Shown: positions 57,416-64,000 of the stretch, piece by piece
How the letters are laid out: every line of letters begins with the position of its first letter
Position numbering within the stretch: the first letter of the stretch is position 1
Assembly: GCF_029852145.1 (NCBI RefSeq)
Contig: NC_079969.1
Location: 18,781,798-18,845,797, forward strand
Source of the DNA: Microplitis mediator
Taxonomy: Eukaryota > Arthropoda > Insecta > Hymenoptera > Braconidae
Direction of reading: 5' to 3'
DNA: 64,000 nucleotides
Notes under the pieces: model-generated
What the model was told of the DNA's origin: nothing
The model's input: only the letters and a program-made list of their open reading frames with translations
The model's database searches: none
Made by a program: the position numbers and the translations under genes

Positions 57416-58992
57416 AAATAAAATAATTTAAGTTAAAAAACTTTTGTAACGTACTGATTTAGAAAATGAATGTTTATTCTCCATTAATAAAATGATAATC
57501 TTATGTACTTTCATTATATCCTCATTAAAATTTTGATTTATAATATTATATGAGTTATTAATACAACAATAATAATAATTGTAAACAATTCAAGAAGGTA
57601 TCTATAATTTACATGAATATTCATCTAAAATTTCAAGATGAACTTATACTCAATATTATTTCAATTCTTATCAATTATCTTGGTTTAAATTATATTATTT
57701 TTCGAAGTTAAAAAAAAAATTAAAAGAGAAGCTTAACAAACTGATAACTTAGCTTATTGAAAATTTTACTTAATTTTATATTACATGTTATAGTTCAATT
57801 CCTTCAATTTGATACAAAATAATTTTGCAATATATCTATATATAAATTTAAAATCGTGTATTTTTTAATTTTTGATCAATTATTCTCTGTAATTAATATT
57901 CGAATCACGATTCGTGAACTTTTCGTTTACTTGCTCTCGAACATTAACCGGTCAAATAATTTATTAAATAATATGATACTTGTAAATTCTCATAACTAGA
58001 ATTAAGGCTATGGTCAGACAGTGCCACACACTTTTTAAAAAATTTAAATGGCTTTCAATTGTCACAACCGTAGCCGAATTTTATTAATTGATGAAAAAAA
58101 AATTTAAACTGTAATTGAAAAAGGGAGAACGTAGTCGCAATTTCACTAAGATACAGATTAAAAAAAAAAATTACTTGCAGTCGATATCGCTTGGCATTTG
58201 ACAGAAATTTGTAGGATAAATTTCAGTAAAATCGTCATGTCAATTGTATAATTCGAATTTTAAAATTTTGTAGGCTAAAATTTATTCTACAAATTACGTT
58301 TAACTCCTGATTGATAACATCTGCAAGTCATTTGTTTTTTAATTCTATATCTCGGTGAAGTTACGACTACGTTCTCCCATTTCCAATTAAGGTTTTAATT
58401 TTTTTTAATCAATTGAAAATAATTTTAATACGGATATGGCAGTTGAAAGTCATTGCATATTTTTTAAAGTGGGGGACACTGTCTGAGAATGCCCTTCAAT
58501 ATGTGACATGTTTCTTATTTTTATAATTGAAAAATTAAAATTAATAAGTGTAAAAAAACTAGTGCAGCATAACCTTACACTGTCAATAACTTTTTGATTT
58601 AATTTCATATTATTTTCTGGTGAAACATGCGCCATGCGATTGCGAGGCGTGCGCAGTGCGATTGTGGTTGTGGTTCGTGACTTGACTGGTTACTGCGCCC
58701 GGCATTCGTCACAAAAGTGAAGTATCAACTACTCATAACTCTGTTGTACCGCAAAGAGACGAGTATAAAGAGTGATAGTTACTTTCCGAGAGTTAAACAA
58801 TTGATATTTGAAGAGTAACTATTACTGCTATACCCGTAATGTGCTCAATACTACTGATTGCAGTCGGAGACAGTAACCATTGCTGCCGTTAGAGTAACTC
58901 TTACGGTTTTGAAAGAAATTTTGTTATTTTGTATACTATACTGACCGCATTAGTGTTCGGCGCAGCAATGGTTACTGTTTTTTTTCTCCGTG

Positions 58993-59529
58993 TAAAAAAG
59001 TGAGAAATAATGACTCAAACCTGACTCATTCATGACTTATATCTTACGTGAATGATTACATAGAGTAACGTCACTCTGACGTCAAATTTACGTAAATGTG
59101 TTTACTGGGTAATAATCAGATTTAAATTAGTAATGCTGATTTTGTATATTTAAATGTTAAGATGCTCTGCTAGATGTTGTCCATAATTTTTGTGGCAATT
59201 TGAATATTTTCATTTGCGGGAAAAATCGGCCCTCTTAGTTAACTCCATCAGCTGTTATATTCGAAGTGATTGAATTCACATAGTGATTAAAAAAAAAAAA
59301 TAATAATAATATAATAAAAAATATGAATAATAATTTAATTTAATTTATTAGTAATAATTTTGTTTATTTATATTTATTGCTCGGCTAGATGTCGTCCATA
59401 ATTGTTGTCGCAATATGAATATTTTCATTCGCGGGAAAAATAGCCTCTCTCAGTTAACTCCATCAGCTGTTATACAAGAAGTGATCAAATTAACATAGTG
59501 ATTAAAAAAAAAAAATACTAATATTCATT
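58993..59529 (+). repeat. Intergenic with a direct repeat of about 150 bp
   Basis: 59160-59305 and 59390-59515 share GAATATTTTCATTTGCGGGA or its TTCGCGGG variant, AGTTAACTCCATCAGCTGTT, CATAGTGATTAAAAAAAAAA. Each ends in an A/T-rich tract, suggesting retroposed or tandemly duplicated units. 58995-59105 has TGACTCA, GACGTCA and TTTACGTAAA sites by chance or design. Confidence 0.6.
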
Positions 59530-59890
59530 AGGGTGTTTAAAAAAACTCGAGTTTTGTTATTTCTCATAATGGTCAGCAAATTCTTGCAGAGAATGCCAAA
59601 ATAAAGACCTCATCAAAGTATGAGTTCTTAATTTGAAGATTGACAGGGCGCGGATCGTAATTTTCTATTTCCCATTTAAATAACATAGGAAAAAAAGGTT
59701 TTTAACTTTAGAAATTTATATCGAAGCATTGAATCAACTTATGGCAATGGTCATCTCGGATTCTTATATAAAATTGAACACTCTACAAATAAGGTCTCCT
59801 ATCATTCTATCATAAATTGATTTCTTCCCAAGTTATTCGAAGTCAAAATTTGATTTTCATCGAATTTTCGGGTTTTTTTTTAACTTTTAT
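59530..59890 (+). repeat. Solo left end of the AGGGTG family
   Basis: AGGGTGTTTAAAAAAACTCG at the border, then TTTCCCATTTAAATAACATA at 59671-59691, in the same relative position as in the other family members. The opposite arm is absent. Confidence 0.6.
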
Positions 59891-60281
59891 CGTACAATTA
59901 TCATTACGTAGAAAAAAATTATTGTTTTAAAATATATTAAATTTTCATAATATGGTTAGCATAATTTAGTGACAAATTCCATAATACACAATATTACTCA
60001 TTATTAGTGACAAAAAAACATTGTGATGGATTCATAATGGTTAGTAAAAAGATATTATTTACAACTACTCTGTTCAAACGATCAATTCTTATCTGATTTT
60101 CAATTAGTTATCGATTCTGTGGTGGCAAGTACTGATAACATGTGTCAAAATTGTGCTATTGTATTAATGCATTGTCTACGGAGAAAGATATTCGTATTTG
60201 TTTGAAACAATGTTTGTTTAATAATTCAAAGTGGACTTTATTATTTCTTTTTATTTACAAGCTGATTTAAAATTCATCATC

Positions 60282-60575
60282 ATGGAAGAAGAAATCTATT
60301 TAATTGGTAAAATAACTCAAGATTTTGTTGGAAGAATGCTTTCATTACTCAAAGAGGTTATGTCGGTTTTCTTATACCACCATAAAACCTGTAATTTAAC
60401 AATTAAACAAAGTTCAGCAAGTACGACAAAACAAATGATAGAACTTTGGCGACAAACAGGAATTCCACTGCGTCAAGAATCTTCTATAATTGTGTCAATA
60501 ATTCTATTTCATAACAGATGGATACTATTATCAAAGAGTAAACGCCAGAAAAAATCTCCAACACAAAAGAAATAA
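60282..60575 (+). pseudogene. N-terminal exon of an unclassified DDE-type element protein
   Basis: Starting at MEEEIYLIGKITQDF, it contains VFLYHHKTCNLTIKQSSAST and TTKQMIELWRQTGIPLRQ, then KSKRQKKSPTQKK and stop. These blocks recur at the N-terminus of a family of insect and cnidarian element-encoded proteins whose later parts match 62532-62905 and 63748-64000 here. The usual continuation is missing or diverged in 60580-62500. Function unknown; no zinc finger is evident. Confidence 0.5.
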
Positions 60576-60639
60576 GAATCTGTTTAAATAATTAAGAACT
60601 AATTAATTATTAAGTGAGAGGATGAGAGGATCTGGTGTG

Positions 60640-61680
60640 TGTGAATTGGCGGGCAATGAATAAATTTATTTAACACTGCGATTTCAATTAATAAACACTA
60701 TAAATATTTTATTTACAATATATACACTGTATAAGAATTGTTTATGATGAGAATTGTATGTAATTTATATTATAAATGTTTATTTTATTTTAATTTCACT
60801 CGCGATCAACACGTGGCCAAGATGGCGTCGAGGCGCAAAAAGTGCCGGTACACGAGGTGAGACTGATTTATGCAAAATTAATACTGAGATGAAAAATGAG
60901 AGCAAAAATAATGCAATAAACAATTACTATGAATTATTATTAATAAAAAGCACTGAGAACTGCATTGAGAACGCAAGGGATTGAGAAAATACGATACGAT
61001 TTATGAGAGCACGAGGCGTCAGCCATGAAATCACTGTAACTATAAGAAAGAGAGAGAGCGATGGAAGTGTGAGTGAGACAGCGCATCCGTCTTCTTCATC
61101 CCCACTCTAGCGGTCCCTTGAATGAGAATGCGACTAGCGGAGCCGCCTATAGTTGATGACTGATCGGTAATGCCGACGATAAGATATCGACGGTGAGAAT
61201 GGAATTGATGGGCGCGGGAGATTTGAACAGAATCTATTTTTTGTAATAATTTATACAAATTGCTTGATATTTCCCATGCAAATGTTCTCACGAAATTGAT
61301 GCTACAAAAATAATTTTTTGGAAATCCAAAGACAACCATCTCGACGTGGTTTTATAAACGATTTTGAGCCTAGTACCGAAGATATGAAAATTTGTTGTTG
61401 AAATCAGAGTGAAACGAATACAAATAAAGATGGTAAGATTTTCATCTTCACTTTTTTTTTAAATCGATATCGATGGATGATACCACTTTTTTATTAAAAT
61501 GATATTTATTAATCATAAGATAAAATTTAAAGCGTATGTAGCTTGATTACATGAATGATACCGAATTACGATTTTTGATTAATTCTATTTGATGCCGTCA
61601 GAGTGCGTGGTTGCAACTACGCGGTAATATTCAAATATCTATTTGAATTATCAACATATTTTTGTATTATTTTATCGCTA
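60640..61680. other. No gene recognised
   Basis: AT-rich with a GC-richer part at 61020-61230 (GATAAGATATCGACGGTGAG, ACTAGCGGAGCCGCC). Short ORFs on both strands lack any family resemblance. Confidence 0.45.
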
Positions 61681-61905
61681 AATTTTGTTATAATGGCATA
61701 TATTTCACAGGTCTACAATGATTTTGGTGCTGCTAAAAGTAAAACTGATTTCAAGTACATTCGGTACCCTGATAAAAACGTGATACTTCCTTTTTTAATG
61801 CTACGTATAGTTTTCAAGATTTTCATTTATTAAAAAACAAAAGAACATTTAATTCAAAACAGTTAAATACATTTAATTACACATTTTATTTCACAAGTTA
61901 GAAGC

Positions 61906-62046
61906 TTCTCTTTTTAGATTTTCTCCGATGGATGTCTTCAGGACATTCCCGTGTAACACTCCAACAGTAATCTGCCATCATATGCTCATCCCAGCGACCT
62001 TGGTATCTATCTTCCATCACCTTTAAATCTTGATGAAAACGTTCTC
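61906..62046 (-). pseudogene. C-terminal fragment of an insect element protein (DRYQGRW...MMADYCW)
   Basis: The minus strand reads RFHQDLKVMEDRYQGRWDEH, then MMADYCWSVTRE, CPEDIHRRKSKKRSF and stop at 61906. I have seen this block as the C-terminus of repeated insect proteins, but cannot name a function. Its upstream part is cut off at 62046, where the SINE begins. Confidence 0.5.
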
Positions 62047-62051
62047 ATTAT

Positions 62052-62205
62052 AGTGCCAGATAGCTCAACTGGTAGAGCACTCGGCGCGATACCGAATTGG
62101 TCTGGGTTCGATTCCCAGTTCGGGCTATCTATATTTTTCTCAATTTATCTATAAATTGTCTTATTGAGAAGGTTTGCATGTTTAGGTTTCCACTATATTT
62201 AAGTG
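62052..62205 (+). mobile_element. tRNA-derived SINE, copy 2
   Basis: Head GCCAGATAGCTCAACTGG, TAGAGC, B box GGGTTCGATTCCC and acceptor TTCGGGC; tail as in 53035-53193, ending TTTCCACTATATTTAA. It differs from copy 1 at a few positions (GCCAGA/GCCGGA, GGCGCGATA/GGCGTGATA). It sits at the broken edge of the 61906-62046 fragment. Confidence 0.82.
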
Positions 62206-62531
62206 GTGGCATATCGACGGCATATCAATATTATTAATTTAAATAAAAAAAATTATTGATTATAATGACATTAATTATGATAAAATACGTTCTTTAGGTT
62301 ATTATATCGATCGATACAAACCTGAACGTAGCTTCATAATTTTGACAGCTTCGCACGACATCTTGTGGGCTAATTAACCAAAATATAACCTAGAATTAGC
62401 GGCATCAAACAAAAAATTTTTTTTTGTAGACCTGTGTTTTCATTTGTCTATAACCGAAATTAATCAAACATTCGCAAATTGATATCATTTGCACACATTC
62501 ATTTTTTGTTGTAGTTGTACCTCATTTTAAT

Positions 62532-62905
62532 TTGAACGTTTTAGAACATGAGGCACTTACGAATACTGAGACCCTTCTTCTCGGTCAAAAATCGAAATCT
62601 ACCATTTCTACCGTTAGTCAAATTTTTCATAATATCTCTGATTTTGAAGACGAAATAAAAAAGAAATCAAAACGGACAGCACCTCTAATTAATATCATGA
62701 CACCGGAACTTGCAGCTACCCTTGATCGTAGAAAAGTTAGCAGCAGAAATGCCGTATATATTGTAGCTGTTACTCTCAAAAGTACTGGCATTGATATGAA
62801 AGGCTGTAAATTAAGTCATTCGACAGTTCATCGAGCTCGCCAAAAATTTCGAAGTAATATGGCTGCTAACTTTAAAGATGAACTTAAAAACCAGGATAAT
62901 TTTGT
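62532..62905 (+). pseudogene. Unclassified DDE-type element protein, middle part, cut by a solo LTR
   Basis: The frame reads ISDFEDEIKKKSKRTAPLIN, ELAATLDRRKVSSRNAVYIV, LKSTGIDMKGCKLSHSTVHR, ARQKFRSNMAANFKDELK and DNFVV, then runs into the LTR at 62906. The protein resumes at 63748. The HSTVHRARQKFR part looks like a DNA-binding helix region. It is distinct from the MULE, Merlin and EnSpm-like proteins in the window. Confidence 0.6.
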
Positions 62906-63743
62906 TGTAACCGTGCAGTAAGCGTAAGACGTGAGAGTGTGGCTCTCTCGCTTCATCTATTTTCTCTCTCTCTCTCTCTCTTCTTGCTCTGAAAGACAAG
63001 TGCAACAGTCTAATCTCTGCGTTAGAATTTGGGGGATGATTTCGCGCATCATGGGACCACAAATTAGTCCCTGCGCATAATTAGGTGGAGTCAACGCAGG
63101 TTGGTGGCCCAGAGAACTGACCCAAGACGACACTCAAGTTCGAAAGGTTCAACCGATCGGTCAAATTTGCTGCTGGAGACCAAGGAAGGCCAGCACTATC
63201 CAGAGACGACCGGTACTACCAGTAAGTCGTACACCCTTTGATCGCTATATATCTATATAAAATTATATTATCGCATACGCATATTTACTCTCTCTTCAAC
63301 GCGGTTAAATATTTTGTTGTTAAATTTTATTCCTGCTCATTACGAATAAACCCACGCGTCCCGAATCAATAAATTACTCGCCGGACGTCTTGTAAATATA
63401 TATAAATTTATTATAATTTTAAGTAAAAAAGAGGAAACTGTATATACGGGGATTTAGTTAAATAAAATTAGTAAATTAAACTTCTATTGAGCATTCAAAT
63501 TTAATTATCACCAGAGTCCTATATATATATATATATATATGTCTATTTCAGTCGCGTGTCCAGCTCAGGACGAGTACCTGCTTCCTGAGATTACATCAAA
63601 TTTTCCCGATTTCAGAACCAGCAAGCAGAACATCTAAATTTATATTTAAGATAATTAATAAATAAAATTGAATTAATTCGGCGAAATTAATTAACTGTGG
63701 TTAGTGGCTACTGGACACGAAGTAGCCAGGGCCCACCGTTATA
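62906..63743 (+). mobile_element. Solo LTR (TGTAACCG...CCGTTATA), TSD TTGT
   Basis: TTGT precedes (62902-62905) and follows (63744-63747). It is the same LTR family as 13469-14727, lacking that copy's extra 420 bp. It carries a TATA microsatellite at 63522-63540. Removing it with one TTGT joins the codons for NFV and LH of the host protein in frame, confirming the boundaries. Confidence 0.88.
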
Positions 63744-63747
63744 TTGT

Positions 63748-64000
63748 GCTACATTGAGACGGAAAAATATCACCGGATATAGTAGGTACGGAAAAAGTTG
63801 ATAGACTACCAATCATTATATCGTCATCAGGCAGTGAACAAATATTAGGTGTACCTAAGATGAAATCTGGAACTGCAAAAAATCAGGCTGATGCTATTGT
63901 GAAAATTCTATTAGATTGGGGTATCAGTCGTAAAATAGTAGGACTGTCTTTCGATACGGTGGCTGTTAATACCGGTATTAATTGTTTTCTTAAAAACTTT
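63748..64000 (+). pseudogene. Unclassified DDE-type element protein, catalytic-core part, runs off the window
   Basis: The frame reads VLH, a stop where Trp is expected, then DGKISPDIVGTEKVDRLPII, GSEQILGVPKMKSGTAKNQA, DAIVKILLDWGISRKIVGLS and FDTVAVNTG. The family consensus as I remember it is HWDGK, DRLP, LGVPKL, SGTGEAQA and CFDTTASNTG. The Asp of DGK and of FDT are candidates for the RNase-H-fold acids. One nonsense change (TGA) is visible. It continues past 64000. Confidence 0.6.

Larger units (their letters stand above)
49689..58992 (+). mobile_element. EnSpm/CACTA-like transposon, left end truncated, with nested insertions
   Basis: Inverted arms of about 264 bp match between 49689-49952 and 58619-58882 (CAATGGTTACTGTCTCCGA / inverse; GCGCATGTTTCATC / inverse). 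The right side continues 110 bp further to CACGGAGAAAAAAAACAG (inward reading) at 58992, followed by TA, so the left terminus has lost this part. The transposase gene runs left to right in exons from 50260 to 57415 and is interrupted at 51767-54607 by palindrome-array elements. Stops throughout make it inactive. Confidence 0.7.

Overview
This is AT-rich animal DNA with spliceosomal GT-AG introns, dense transposable elements and long microsatellites. It looks like an arthropod, most likely an insect. The only gene that looks like a host gene is a secreted, catalytically dead M12B (reprolysin-type) metalloprotease-like protein on the minus strand (22037-31469, nine exons). Such proteins are common in parasitoid wasp venoms, so a parasitoid hymenopteran is my best guess, but nothing seen proves it. 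There are no operons or bacterial features.

Layout. 294-5250: degenerate Ty3/gypsy retrotransposon (minus). 6025-7521: MULE transposase with a FLYWCH finger split by an intron. 8183-9288: Merlin (IS1016-like) transposase pseudogene. 9346-13204: long palindromic TIR element whose right arm carries a palindrome-array element (11266-12703) that contains a 5S-rRNA-like segment. 13224-15365: solo LTR with a second solo LTR nested in it. 15660-22036: tandem repeats, microsatellites, a near-perfect hairpin and otherwise empty sequence. 22037-31469: the metalloprotease-like gene, introns full of repeats. 31936-34616: TTAA-flanked palindromic element containing a hAT-like MITE. 34622-39311: repeat fragments, a conserved hairpin, a Crypton recombinase remnant. 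39932-40944 and 47823-48703: palindromic MITEs on either side of a 6.8-kb element. 49689-58992: EnSpm/CACTA-like transposon, decayed and invaded by two nested palindrome-array elements and a tRNA-derived SINE. 60282-64000: an unclassified DDE-type element protein, split by a solo LTR.

The most interesting object is 40997-47796. Two roughly 700-bp terminal inverted repeats enclose two apparently intact convergent genes: a retroviral-integrase-type DDE transposase (386 aa, IS3EU-like in character) and a three-exon TKL/IRAK-like protein kinase (583 aa) whose first exon resembles the TDP-43 N-terminal oligomerisation fold. A DNA transposon carrying a complete signalling-type kinase is unusual. 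The flanking palindromic MITEs and several solo ends share its terminal AGGGTG and a subterminal CCCATTTAAATAACA-like motif, so it may be the autonomous partner of a family that makes up much of this window.

A second theme is a group of elements with termini CCCGGGAAAAAAT or CCCGTATGAAAAAA, 2-bp target duplications, and interiors made of hundreds of bases of short palindromes (TGATCA, ATGCAT). Their ends resemble the right end of the EnSpm-like element (CACGGAGAAAAAAAACAG). All family calls come from reading translated sequence against remembered family motifs; no search was run.
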